A DNA stretch of 64,000 bases from Geosiphon pyriformis (taxonomy: Eukaryota > Glomeromycota > Glomeromycetes > Archaeosporales > Geosiphonaceae), in contig JAAOMT010000009.1 of the NCBI GenBank assembly GCA_016748015.1, forward strand, positions 660,079 through 724,078, in the 5' to 3' direction. This document shows, piece by piece, positions 52,600 through 64,000 of the stretch; positions within the stretch are counted from its first letter, which is position 1; each line of letters starts with the position of its first letter. The notes under the pieces were generated by a model. The model worked only from the letters and a program-made list of their open reading frames with translations. It ran no database searches and was not told where the DNA came from. A program made the position numbers and the translations under genes.

Positions 52600-55500
52600 A
52601 GTTATATGTTTTTCTTAGCAATGTTTCTTAAAAGTTGGCTTCTGTTATTAGTTTTATTAGATATATATTAATATCTATCTTAACTAGTAATGTTGTTGTT
52701 TTACTATAGATTAATTTAAATAGTATTGCTTATATAGTATCTTGCTTTATTGTTTAATAAGCAAATAATACTAATAATATAAACAAATCCTATTTATTTT
52801 GGTTTTTTTGGCTGATTTTGGCTATTACTTTACATAATATTCTGTTGAACCTTTTAATTAAGCTATTTATTTGTAGATAATATAGTAATAATAATAATCT
52901 TTTAACTTTAAATCTTTAACTTAATTCTGTCAATGTTTTGTTTACAAAATAAGTTTCTTGGTCTAATAATAATTCTTTTGGACATTTATGTTAACAAATC
53001 AAATTCTGGTATATGAATTTGGCTACAGATTCTGCATTTGCTCTTTGAATTGCTTTAGCTTTTGGCCATTTTGTAAGATAATTTATAATTACTATTATGT
53101 ATTAATTGCTTTTGCTGGTTATAGTTAGTGGTCTAACTAATTCAATTCCAATCTGATCAAATAGTTGTCCCACTTTAATTGGTTTTAGTAGCTTACTAAG
53201 TTTTGTTCCTTCTCTTTTTTTGATAAACATCACAATTTTGAACATATTAAATAATATTTGGATATATTGATGGCTAATAGTATCTTTTTCTAGTTTTTTC
53301 TATGGTTGCTTCTTTATGAAAGTATTCTGTAGTTGAATCTAAATATATGTTAAACAGTATTGTTTCTTTCTCTGCTTTTATAATTACTTTGAGTAGTTGG
53401 TCTGAATCTTTTTTGTTTTTTTAATATAGTATATTTTAATTGTTGTTTTATGTAGTTTTGTTTTTTTTGAAATAATTTTTTCTTGAACTGTTAAGTATTA
53501 ATATAATATTGAAATTGTTGATATTTTTGTGTATTCATTTTTTGTTATATTTTTGAGTTGAAATGTTTTTAGATTTGTCTTATGTGTAACAAATTGTTAA
53601 CATTTTTTTTATAATGTATAGTATAATTAAATAGTAATAATTTTTTTTTTTGCATGACAATTGTCTTCAAATTTTTGTTTTTGGATTAATGTTAATTCTT
53701 TGTGATTAATGTATACATCAAATTTTTGACTCAAGTATTCATTTTATTTTATAACAACCCAATAGATAGTTAAATGTTTTAATGTTAAAGTTTTATAGTT
53801 TTTTTTAATTAGACTTAGACTTTAGCTAAAATATGCTACTAAATGTTTTTATTTATCAGATTTTTTTGTGATAGCACTGCTTTCAATGCTTAACTTAATA
53901 CATCAATAGTAATAATAAATGGCTTGCTATAATCTAAATAGATTAATATTAGAACTTGAATAAGCTTTTTTTATAATATATTAAAAGCTTTTTGTTGGTT
54001 TTCTGTTCATTTATATATAATGTGTTTTGCTTGGAGCTGGTAGAATGATTAAGCCAGTTTGGAGAAGTTTTAAATAAAGCAGCAATAGTATTTAGCAAAT
54101 TTCAAAAATATTCTTAGTTCTGTTTAGTTTATTGATACTAAAAAGTTCTTAACTATTTTAATTTTGTCTGGATCTGTTTTGATGCCATTTTTGTTTATGA
54201 TATATTCAAAACTTAAGTTCAGTTTTTTTAAAAAAGCATTTGATAACATTTAATTTTAATTTAGCTCTTTTTAATTTTTCAAATACTTGTTTAAGATAAT
54301 AGAGATAATTATTAAATGTTTTAAAAAACATATTGGTATTGTTTAAGTAAACTACTACTGATTTTCATAGTAATTCCTTGTAGACAATTTCTATTAGTTG
54401 TTAAAAGATAACTGGAGCATTGATTAAGCCAAAAAACATAATATTGAATTCAAAGTTTTCTTCTTTGGTGATAAATGCTGTCTTTTTTTTGTCAGCTAAA
54501 TTTATGACTACTTGTCAATAATTATTATTTAAGTTCAATGTTAAAAACCATTTTTTTTCTCTAAAAACATTAAATAATTCTTGGATCTGTAAAGTTGGAT
54601 AGCTGTTTTTACAAGTAATACTGTTGAGTTTTCTGTAATCTACACAAAAATAAATCTTTTCATTCTTTTTTTGAATAAGTACTATTAGTAATGACCATAA
54701 ACTTATTAATAATTGAATTAATCTATTGTCTAATATATGGTTGATTTCTTGATAAATAATCTTATAACTAGTAGGTAGTACTTAGTATGCTATTTGTTTG
54801 ATTGAAATGGCATCTCCAGTTTTAATCTGGTGCTAAATAATATTAGTTTTGTCAAATTTATTTTCACTTGCAAAGATTTTGGTAAAATTGTTAAGTAATA
54901 ACTTGAATTGTATATGTTGAAGTGAATTTAAGTTTTCTAAATTCATTTGCTCCAACTATTCTGGTTGTAACAAATAGTATTCTTTATGTTTATAAATTGT
55001 TTATAATATAAGTTTACATATTTACAAAGTTGTAAAAAATCTGAAATGGTAATTAGTGTTTGGTTCTTAACTTTAGTATTTAAGTATCTAATAGTAATTT
55101 TGCTTAGTATTTCAATTGGATTTTCAATTGTATTGTGTATTAGAATTTTAATGTGTTTATAATTTTTGGCAAATATATAAAATTAGAGATAACAATCTCT
55201 TTTGATTTACAAATAATAGGTTTTATTTCAAAAATTTGGGGTTAATTTTTTATTTTCTTCTTTATAATTAATATATACTGGTTATATAATAAAATAGAAA
55301 TTGATTAATTAATAAAAATAATTTCTTTCTAATTAATGGTTTTTTTTTCTATCATATTAATTGGTATTTTTATTCTACTCATAAATCCAAATTTTTTTAT
55401 CTTTTTTGTTGTGATTTTTAACTCTTTTTTTGTTTCTACTAATACTAACTAAGCTATTTTTACCAAAAGTAGAAATATTGTCTGTGTTATCTTTTTATTT

Positions 55501-55620
55501 GGTTTAATAATATATGTTTTTTCTAATTTATTTTGTAGTATTGTAATAATATTTTCTATATATTCTGTATTAATTATTTCTCTTCTAATATTATTTTTGC
55601 TAAACTAGATTTAAACACTA
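52600..55620 (-). pseudogene. Family C Gypsy pol remnants (RT and integrase)
   Basis: RT: DYRKLNSITCKNSYPTLQIQ, FLTLNLNNNYWQV (motif A aspartate replaced by Asn) and a catalytic loop VVYLNNTNMF where Y-L-D-D is expected, around 54650-54310. Integrase core: TKWPKAKAIQRANAESVAKF around 53070-53010, followed by CPKELLLDQETYFVNK near 52980-52935. Many stops and no usable frame. The order RT before integrase on the minus strand identifies a Ty3/Gypsy element. Confidence 0.75.
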
Positions 55621-55621
55621 A

Positions 55622-55957
55622 TTAGACTATTGTTGTTGCTGAAATTTCTAGTTTTATTTTCAAATTTATGCTGATACATAAATAAAGTTTCAATCTGATA
55701 GCAGTTTTTTTTGAATATCTAAAATTAAATCTTGTATTAATATTATGTACATATTTTGGCATGATACCTTTATTATTATTACTGAACCATTTAAGTTTCT
55801 GCTTCTTTAAAAAATCTAAGAATGCAATATATTGTTTAAAATTGTAATTAGAATTTAAATTGTTATTATTGTAGTTGCTATTGTGAATAATATTGGAATT
55901 ATTGTTGTTATTATTATCAAAATCTAAATTAAAATTAATTTTTAATTCTAATTCCAA
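55622..55957 (-). pseudogene. Family C element, Asn-rich gag/protease fragment
   Basis: Open stretch of 111 residues between the pol remnants and the 5' LTR. Its N-terminal half is Asn repeats (DFDNNNNNNSN). The C-terminal ISATTIV run could be an eroded protease or linker. By position it belongs to gag/pro, but no motif proves this. Confidence 0.35.
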
Positions 55958-56178
55958 AGTACATTTACTGATTGGTTTTTTCTTTAGGAATTGAATAAAT
56001 CATGCATGCTAATGAATTGTAAATAAGGTTACAATTATCACAAAATTTAAAATTGCTGGAAATTAGGCAATATTTATAGAGTTGAGTATTTAATTGTTCT
56101 AAATATTGCTCTTATTCTTCTTAAGTATAATATTAATGCTAATTTTCTGTTAAATTATATCTCATAGAGAGCACTAAA

Positions 56179-56545
56179 TATTACAAATAATTATTTAAAG
56201 TGTTAAAGCAAATAACAAACCCATAACTTGGTGCTCAATAGCTGTTAATAATAATAGTTTTTAAAGGTTTTAGTTAAGTTTTTATATAATAAAAAGATAT
56301 TTAGTTAATAGTTTTTTCCAATTTTTGTCTTTAACATGATGATTAGTTTAATTTAGTAGTTGTGCCTTTTTGATAAACTATTCTTAAGTTTTTTACTCTT
56401 ATTTTATGAGTTTTTTACCAGACTATCTTTGATATTAATTACTTAATGCTTAATCTTTTAATTAATTAGTAAATAACAAAAAATACAAAAAAAAAAAAAA
56501 ATTATTATCCCATTAATAGCCATAATTAAAAGCTATTGGTCTAAT
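56179..56545 (-). repeat. Family C element, 5' LTR, truncated
   Basis: TATTACAAATAATTATTTAAAG at 56179, collinear with the other family C LTRs for about 365 bp, then lost at about 56545. Confidence 0.7.
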
Positions 56546-57625
56546 ATAAAGTTCTAATATTTAGTCTAATTTAGTTTAAGTTTAATTGAATTATTAAACT
56601 AAACCAAATTTAAACAAAAAATTTGGCAAAATTTTAAACTCAAACTTAAATCAGATTTAAAATTACTGAATTTAAACTGAATCTGAACACATACAACAAA
56701 TCTGGTTTAAGTTTAGTTCAAGTTTATAAACATATTTAAGTTTGACTATTAAAAATATTATATTATATTATATTATTATTTAATTTTTTTTTAATAGTTT
56801 TTGTATCTATAATCAAAGACACTGTGTTGCTCTTATAGTTTTAGACACTAAGCAAAACTTTATATTTGTAATCATATTTCTATTTGCAGAAAAGATGCAT
56901 TTAAAAGCAATAAATAATTTTTGGATTGCCAAATAATTACAAGTCATATATATAAAATAAGGAATTTGTGTTTAATATGTCTAAATATTAAATATTTAAT
57001 AAAATGTTAATTTAGATAAATATTTTTTTAATATATCTTTTACTATGTTATTACATCTATTTTTTATTAACTATTTTTTCAAAGATATAATAATCAATTT
57101 TATTAAGTTTTTTTTCCTTATTATTGTTAAAATCTGTCTCTAATATAGATTGTATAACTGATACTACAGTATTATTAAAATTGTTATTCAATAAAAACTG
57201 TTATTTAATGTTGGTATAATGTCTAATATGTATTTTATTTCAAAAAAAGTACACATTTTAAAGATTTATTTATCATATAAGAGTTGGAAAATAAAATTGG
57301 TTAAATAAATTAATAATTTACAATTTTTTTATTTTATTAATATTATCATCTAAAAATTCTCTCTTTGTAAAATAATAGAATTTTTTTCTTAGATTCAATA
57401 TAGTACAAACATTATAGTTGTATTTGTTTTAAAACAATATTTAACCAACTTTCTTCTTGCTGTTTTAGCTGTTATAACAAGTAATAGATCTAATATTAAA
57501 TGTGTTAAATAAATAATTAAATAAATACAATCAAAATTATAATGTTTTACTAGATTTATTATCATTAATCATGTCTTCAATGTAATTAAAAATAATATTA
57601 AAGAGAAGAATAATTGAGAAGACAG
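56546..57625. other. AT-rich spacer with TTTAAACT-type motifs
   Basis: 56560-56760 is dense in related words (TAAACTAAACC, ATTTAAAC, GGTTTAAGTTTAG) that form partial inverted repeats, possibly a small foldback element. The rest has no recognised content up to the family A LTR. Confidence 0.35.
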
Positions 57626-58283
57626 TGTTATGGATTGAAGTAATAAGTTAACAAATAGCAAGAAAAAACATAATTGTAGAGTAATGAAAGAAATTAAAGA
57701 GAATTCAACTTTAAAGAGTAAATTAAATGAATATGGATTTAATGTGTGAGATCAGTCTCATAAAATATCTCAGTTACTATGCTTTTCAAAAGATAACCAG
57801 GGAATTTGAAAATAGAAAAATAGTCTATAGTGTTAACAAATAATCACACACTGGTATAATTCTATGCCTTATGTCAGCACTTTTAGAATTCAATATCAGA
57901 TATCAGATGTATTCTTTAGTCACATTTTATTCAATAATCTTTAAATGCTGTAATTACACATTTCAGAAAAAAAGTAGGAAATAACCAACAAGTAATCTTT
58001 TATCCCAAGATGTTCAAATACTTGAAGATAGAGAAAGGAAAATTAGCAATAAGAGAATAATTGAAATAAAAATTATTATTTTATTTCTTTAATTTTTACA
58101 TACTTTTCTACAGCTAAGAGATTCATTGCTTATATAGCTATCAAAAATAATCAATGATTAGGTTAACGACTAGGTCATTAATCAGGTCAATTATCACTAT
58201 CTAAAAATAAAGTGGCTAATTATATGACATTAGTGGTTAATACATGTGATAATTAATAAGAAATATAGATTTCAACTATAATA
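57626..58283 (-). repeat. Gypsy A copy 2, 3' LTR (658 bp)
   Basis: TGTTATGGATTGAAGTAATAAG to ACTATAATA. Four divergent 12-bp units lie at 58149-58196. Confidence 0.85.
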
Positions 58284-59005
58284 TTATCCTTTCCAAAGAG
58301 ATTGAGCTTTGGCAAAATCAAGCTATTCATGATGTAATTTATTTGAAAAGTTTTATCTAACTCAAAGCTAACTAATTTGTTGAAGTCTTTTGTGGATAGG
58401 ATATATAATACTTGATGTAAAATGAGTTTTGTATCCAAGAGACCAAATCTTTGTATAAGGGTTTTGGTTTTTTTAATAATAGTTAAAACTCTTGGGATAT
58501 CTAACCATATAATGTCCAAAATTTCTGCCTATATCTCTGAAGTTGTTTTCTTCATGAGTTTCATATCCTCTATGATTTCTCTAAAGCAACTATAGAGTTC
58601 TAATTGTCTTCCATATGACAAGTTTTTGTTTATGGGTAAGATTTTTTGAAGTGTTTTTCTAATTATGCTAGAAGGTGGAAGTATAGCTGTTGTTATACCT
58701 TTCAACAAATATTTATCTATTTTGCTACCAATTTTTTTTCTTCTGGTAGTGGTTTTTTTTAGTCTAATAACAATATGTGTTCTATTGTTATCAGTTATAG
58801 TAATTTGTTTTCCAATAGTTAAAGTAGCATTTGAATAGTTTTTGATCCAATATTCATGAAGAGTATAGAAGGCATTTTGAATGTTTTGATCCAGAAAATA
58901 ATTGTTCATGTCAATTGAAAATATTTCTGTTTTGCAAATGATACATTTATTTATACTTGATTTTTGCTGATCATTTGGGTTAGTATTACCACAATAGACA
59001 ACCAA
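58253..59005 (-). pseudogene. Gypsy A copy 2 ORF3, one nonsense codon
   Basis: Homologue of the 5943-6695 ORF, of the same 753-nt extent. It starts at 59005, overlaps the pol stop (58953-58951) by the same 55 bp, and ends the same distance inside the LTR. The frame is split at about 58528-58520 by CAG-to-TAG after KKTTSEI. Conserved words include NYFLDQNIQNAFYTL and STKDFNKLVSFELDKT. Function unknown. Confidence 0.75.
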
Positions 59006-61865
59006 TCAGATCATTTATAATATTTTTTGAGTCATGTATCATAAACAGAATAATTATTGAAGATTGTTCTGGATTGATCTTGAAGAATATAAGAGCCATT
59101 GTTCAAAACTTTGTTGACTAAAAAGGGTTTTTTCTATCAGCTAGAGAATTTATCATTATAAATATTGTCTCTGTCTAAACGGTATTCCAATACCAAGTCA
59201 CCAATACTTAAAAAAAGTATTTTATAGGTTTTTTTTTTCTTAAGCTTTTCTTGAAACTGTTTTATCTTTTCAAAAGCAATTATTTATGCTTCTACCAAGG
59301 AGTTAAGAATAATACCAAGTCTTCTTTGTAAAATGTCTTTATAATTCCCTATTGTGATTTTTTCAAAAGGTATTGTTTCAATGTTAGTTTCTATTGGTAA
59401 TATTGCTATTTATTCATAGAGCAGATAAAAAATTTCATAATTTGTTATGTTATGATTTACAGTTCTATAAGCAAACAAAGCTGAAAGCAGTACTTTGTCT
59501 CATAAGTTTGTTTTTTCACTGGTTTTGGCTAAAGTTTCACATAGTGTTCTATTGAAACATTCTACTAGACTATTTGTTTGAGAGTGATAAAGAGAAGAAA
59601 GTTTATGATATATTCTCATTTTTCTACAAAGTTCTTCAACTAGTGTACTGAAAAAAGCTCTTCCTTTATCAGATAAAAGTTCTTTGGAGCAGCCATGACA
59701 GCAGATAATATCTTCATAAATAAAATTGGCTATTGAGATTGCTGTTTGGTTTGGAGTGGCTCTTGCTTCTATCCACTTTGTAAGATAGTCAGTAGTTGTG
59801 ATAATGTATCTGTTGTTATTAGGAATTATTGTTAAAAGTCTAACAACATCTATACCAATTCTGTCAAATAATTGACCAACAAAGATTGAATAAATATCTT
59901 CTTTGTGATTGAGTTTGTCTTTTTTTTGGCAAATGTTACAAGGTAGGCCAATAATAATGAGCTGAAGTTTTCTGAATTGTTTTTGTTTTTTCAAAGTATT
60001 TAGTTAATGGGTCAATGTACATGTTGTATATTACAATTTTTTTTTCTTCAAATTTGATGACTTTCTGGGGCAGTTAGGATCTTTTCTGTTTCTTTTATAT
60101 AATTGGTTCTGGTGGATCAAATAGAAATTTGATTGTTTGCGCAAATGTTCTCTTTGTTGTTAAATGTATTTTGGCAGGTATTGTCCTTTACCCAAAAATT
60201 CTATTAAGGCAGAGTAGTTGTCCAAGTCCATTATCATGTTTGTTTATAAGAGTATTATTAATAATTAAGTTGGTTTGATTAAGAGATTGTACTATTATTG
60301 GATGGTAAGTCTAGAAAGAGCATTGGCATTTTGATGATTTGCTCCTTTGTGGTATTGAATATCATAGTCAAATTCATTCAAGTAAAGTATTCAGCAAGTT
60401 ATTCATTTGTGTTCCAGCTTTTTTTTATTGCACAGCCAAACCAAGGCTTGATAATCTGTTACTATTAGGAATTTCACACCAAAAAGATATTAATCCTAGT
60501 AACTAGTAGCCCAAACTACTGCTAAATATTCTTGTTTAGTAACTAAATAGTTTTTTTCTGCTAGTGTAAAGGATCTATTGGCATATGCTATAACATGTTC
60601 TTTGCCATTTTCATTTTTCTGTAAAAGGACAGCACCAAGTCCATAGCCAGATACATCAGTGTAGAAAATAAAAGATTGGTCCAGATCAAGCTGCTTAAAA
60701 ATTGGTTTAATAATAAGTTTTTTCTTCAGAATTTCAAAAGCTTTTTGTTGATGAGTGTTCTAGTGATAATTAACATTTTTCTTGAGTAGCTGATTAAGAG
60801 AAAAAGCAATTTTGAAGAAATCCTTGATAAATTTGCAATAGTAAAAAGCCAAACCAAGGAAAAAGTGTAGTTTAGAAACATTCATTGATTGTTTAATGTT
60901 TTGAACTTTTTCAAATTTAGCTGGATTAGAGAAGATTCCATCTTTTGTGATAAAATGACCAAGGAACTAAATGGATTGGTGTCCAAAGAAAAATTTGATT
61001 GAGTTGATCTTAAGGCCAGCATTTTTGAGCAGATCAAAAACCTTCTGCAAATGTTCAAGGTGTTTATCCCAGATTTTTGAGTAGATTATTATGTTGTCTA
61101 AGTAGACCAGAACAAAGTTTTTTTTTACTGATTCAAATACTTTGTCCATTAGACATTAAAAGATAGAAGGGGCATTGGTAAGACCAAAAGACATGATTGT
61201 GAATTCATAGGTGCCATACTTGGTAATAAAGACAGTTTTTTTTCTGCTTTTTGGATCTATCTCTACTTGCCAAAATCTATCAGTTAAATCAATGATTGAA
61301 AAGAAAGCAGCACCATTGAATTTATCTAGCATTGCATCAATTTTGAAAAGTAGGTACATGTTTCATATAGTGATGACATTTAATTGGCAGTAATCAACAC
61401 AGAAATGTAGAGTTCCACTTTTCTTGGATATTACTACAACTGGGAAACCCCATTGACTCTTGGTTTCTTGTATGAATTCAAAATTTTTCATTCGGTTTAT
61501 CTCTTTCTTAATGAACTTATTATTGTGTTAATTGGATTAATAAAACTTCAAATAGATGGAACAAGTTTCTTTTGTGGTGATAATGTGTTGTATTAAATAG
61601 GTTCATCCAGAGGTATCACCTTCTTTTAAGATAACTGGGCCATTTCTAGCCAATAGATTTTTAATGTCCACTTTTCTTTTTTTAGGAGAAGGTTTTTTTT
61701 GTTCTACAATTAGTGATTGAATTTCAGGTGGTTCATTCTCAAAGGACTTCTGTATTTCTTTTAGTTTTTCTTTGGGTATCAAACTAATTGGCTCCCAATC
61801 TTTGTAATAGATCAGACAGGACTTGCATTTATCACTAGGAGAATACAAAGGTTTATTGCACCAAC
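58951..61865 (-). pseudogene. Gypsy A copy 2 pol: RT, RNase H, integrase
   Basis: Motif A FSIIDLTDRFWQVE has its aspartate. FGLTNAPSIF is present. The catalytic loop is VLVYLDNIIIYSK, with the second aspartate changed to Asn (about 61110). Integrase has RIGIDVVRLLTI, LLSDKGRAFFSTL and NSLVECFNRTL (about 59880-59540), so D, D and E are all visible, though flanking residues have changed. The GPF region is partly retained (PFLVNKVLNNGSYILQDQS, with stops just before). Scattered stops occur, including two consecutive ones after NALSRLTIQ. A deletion near 59940 shortens the zinc-finger region relative to copy 1. Confidence 0.85.
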
Positions 61866-62900
61866 ATCTGGCACAAGAACTATATTACTAATAGCTGTAT
61901 TTGGCTTTCTTGCCAGACTTTTTATCAAAAGTTTTACTTAGAATATCATAGTAAAACCAGCAGATTAGCTTGCCATTTACCATGATTCTTTTTTTGTTAG
62001 CTTTAATATTGTCCAGTGACTTGCCATTACTGGTAAAGATAATATAGGCAAGTTTAGTAGTTTCTTTTTGTTTTTTTTGATCTTCTTTATCATCACTCTC
62101 ATTATCATCTGATTCATCTGATTGTTCATCTTCTTGATTCTGCTTGGGTACTGAAGAGATTGTTCAATGACAGCACTTAACCACAATGGACTTTTTACCA
62201 TATCTAATGGTTAGCTTACAAAGTTCATAATTAAGTAGCACTTTGGCTTTCTTGAGTCACTTATTGCCAACAATTATGGTGTACTCTTTTGCTTCAGATA
62301 CTTCCATGTTAGTTTCAATACTAATATCATTGATGTAGACAGGAATAGCTTTGGCTATACTCAGGTCTTTCTTTTTGTCACCATGTACATTGGTTATTGG
62401 TCAAGTGGAAAACTCATCAATTTTTCTGCCAATTGCTTCAAAAAAGTGTTTGGCAATTACACTAACAGATAATCTACTGTCTAAGATCAAATTAATAAAG
62501 TAACCAGCCACTTGGGCTTTGCAAATCAGAGGAATAACATTGTTGTTGTCAGTGAGTTCAGCTTGACAAGAACATTTATTGGTTTTTGGTGTCTTCTTTT
62601 TTAGAATCAATAACTTGTGAAAATTTTTTCTGAACTGTGGATGAGTTATTAGTTGGCCAAATTTAATGTGTGCTAGAGTTTCTATAAGATCTTTAACAAC
62701 AGAATAAAGACCAGATTTTTGTATTATCTCTGGGAGTTCTAACTTTGGAGGATTTTTAAAAACTAGCCTTTGATGGCTTATTGTTATCAGCAGTTAATGT
62801 GGATGCTTTTTTTGGATCTAGAACAAAATCAACTTTGGCTTTCTTCTTCTTTTTTGTTGATTCAGAAGTGTTGATTGCTAGTTTATCCATGTTATGATCA
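61866..62900 (-). pseudogene. Gypsy A copy 2 protease region
   Basis: Homologue of 9613-10617. The catalytic block reads INLILDSRLSVSVIA, with the Gly of D-S-G changed to Arg (about 62500-62460). The acidic linker is present near 62090. A stop codon follows AKYSY at the same place as in copy 1. Confidence 0.75.
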
Positions 62901-62999
62901 TTATTAGTTAGGTTAAAAGTGTAAAAGAAGTTTTCTTTTAGTTGGCTTGTACTCTCATCCTTTGGAGATGTACCTACCAGTTTAAAGATTAATAAACAG

Positions 63000-64000
63000 T
63001 AACTTCAACTAGGAGATTTTTTTTAAAGAAATTGATGTTGGCATGATTGGGTTTTTAATTAGGAACATTGTTGTTAATAGTTCTGTTGGTTTGATTGTTA
63101 TTGTTTCTAGGAACTGAAAAAGGCAATGGAGAATTGTTGTAATCTCTGGAAAAATGTCCAGTTAATCCACAATGATAGCACACAAGTGGGTTACAATTTT
63201 GTTGTCTTTGATAAGAGAGTTGCTAGAGTTGATTAAAACATGGTTTAAATCTAGGTCTTTGTAGTTGCTGGTTGTCTTTAACTGCTTGGGCTAATGGTTT
63301 TAATAGTCAAGCAAAATTTGCTATAAGTCTATCTATCAACTGTTTATTTGAGTCTTGAGTTTGAGTGGCAAAAGAGGTAGTAGTCATTTGTGAAGCAGGA
63401 GCCATAACAGAAGCAGAAGCAAAAATTGGAAGTGTGGATCCCAGATGCATTCTTTGGTTATCTTCTATTTTCTGAACAAGTTCAATAGTCATATCTATTG
63501 TGGAATTATCTTTCAAGATTAGGAGGGACCAAAGAGCATATAAGAGATCAGTTCTCAATTCTTTTGTGAAGGAGTAAGTTTTTTGCTCTTCTGTCCAGTT
63601 TCTTTCAGAGTCTACCTGTTTGATTAACTTTCTGATTGCTTTGACATATTCAGTTACAACCTTACCAGAACCTTGGGTTCTTTTTTCTAATTTTATGTGC
63701 CATTTGGATATTAAAATAGAAGTTTTAAATTTCATTTCAAACTGGATAGTAAAAGAGGTGTTATCTTCTCTGGCATTTGCTAATGCTCATTTAATAATTC
63801 TTTGCTGAGCATTGGTATTGGTTTCTTGTGAGAACCAAATAGCAAGAGAGCCTTGAAAGTAGCCATCAACAATTTGGAACTTGTATTCATTATCATATTG
63901 GTTGGCTGTGACAGTTCTTTTAAAGTCATCCAATCATTTAATTGGATCTTGTGTATTACCTCTGAATAATGATAATAAGATATTGTTTCTTTGTCCTAAA
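63000..64000 (-). pseudogene. Gypsy A copy 2 gag (5' end outside window)
   Basis: Gag domain open at 63735-63307 (TQGSGKVVTEYVKAIRKLIK, EEQKTYSFTKELRTDLLY). The knuckle near 63175 has lost its last cysteine (CYHCGLTGHFSRDY). The text continues through the window edge. Confidence 0.8.

Larger units (their letters stand above)
50726..56545 (-). mobile_element. Family C Ty3/Gypsy retrotransposon, decayed
   Basis: 3' LTR at 50726-51590, 5' LTR at 56179-56545 (truncated at its outer end). The internal minus-strand pol remnants are integrase (about 53470-52800) then RT (about 54720-54100) when read leftward-last. The polypurine tract borders the 3' LTR. A primer site (TTTAGTGCTCTCTATGAG on the minus strand) borders the 5' LTR, and its next bases GATATAAT are shared with the TRIM-like element at 34480. 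The 5' LTR breaks off inside the sequence CTATTGGTCTAATATAA. Confidence 0.8.
57626..64000 (-). mobile_element. Ty3/Gypsy family A copy 2, 5' side beyond the window
   Basis: 3' LTR at 57626-58283, then leftward-reading ORF3, integrase, RNase H/RT, protease and gag in the same order as copy 1. The window ends inside gag. The gag is not interrupted at the point where copy 1 carries the family B LTR. Many nonsense codons. Complementary to copy 1 in its lesions: motif A aspartate and integrase core residue kept, Y-L-D-D loop mutated. Confidence 0.9.

Overview
The window looks like nuclear DNA of a fungus with a transposon-rich, very AT-rich genome. Intron-containing eukaryotic genes sit between decayed LTR and non-LTR retrotransposons. 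The gene content (an intronless bacterial-type RNase III next to a Pho8-like vacuolar alkaline phosphatase) and the retroelement style point to Glomeromycotina (arbuscular mycorrhizal fungi), possibly a Gigaspora-type genome. That assignment is an inference; no rRNA or other taxonomic marker is present.

Layout. 0.5-4.2 kb: LINE copy 1, minus strand, RT cut short. 4.7-14.4 kb: a nest in which a Ty3/Gypsy element (family A, minus, 5309-14013) splits an older LTR of family B, and a second family B LTR has landed in that Gypsy element's gag. 14.4-19.0 kb: a degenerate LINE-type ORF1, a solo LTR of family C, and AT-rich sequence. 19.0-32.6 kb: the gene island. It holds a 12-exon BEACH/WD40 gene (+), an unrecognised multi-exon gene (-), an intronless class I RNase III (+) and a 13-exon vacuolar alkaline phosphatase (+). 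33.2-38.8 kb: a decayed LINE copy interrupted by a 2.2 kb non-autonomous LTR element (33708-35932). 38.8-39.7 kb: a third family B LTR. 40.4-48.0 kb: the most complete LINE (ORF1, endonuclease, RT, RNase H), with a family C solo LTR in ORF1. 50.1-56.5 kb: a family A LTR truncated by a decayed full-length family C Gypsy element. 57.6-64.0 kb: a second family A Gypsy copy running off the window end.

The two outer host genes encode a membrane-traffic scaffold and a vacuolar phosphatase. RNase III and the unknown minus-strand gene appear to be divergently transcribed from a shared region that carries an approximately 80-90 bp direct repeat. All transposon reading frames are broken, mostly by C-to-T or G-to-A type changes, several of which hit catalytic residues. 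The host genes show intact frames and splice sites. Splice junctions were assigned by eye. For the BEACH gene (6801 nt) and the phosphatase (1623 nt) the joined exon lengths are exact multiples of three.
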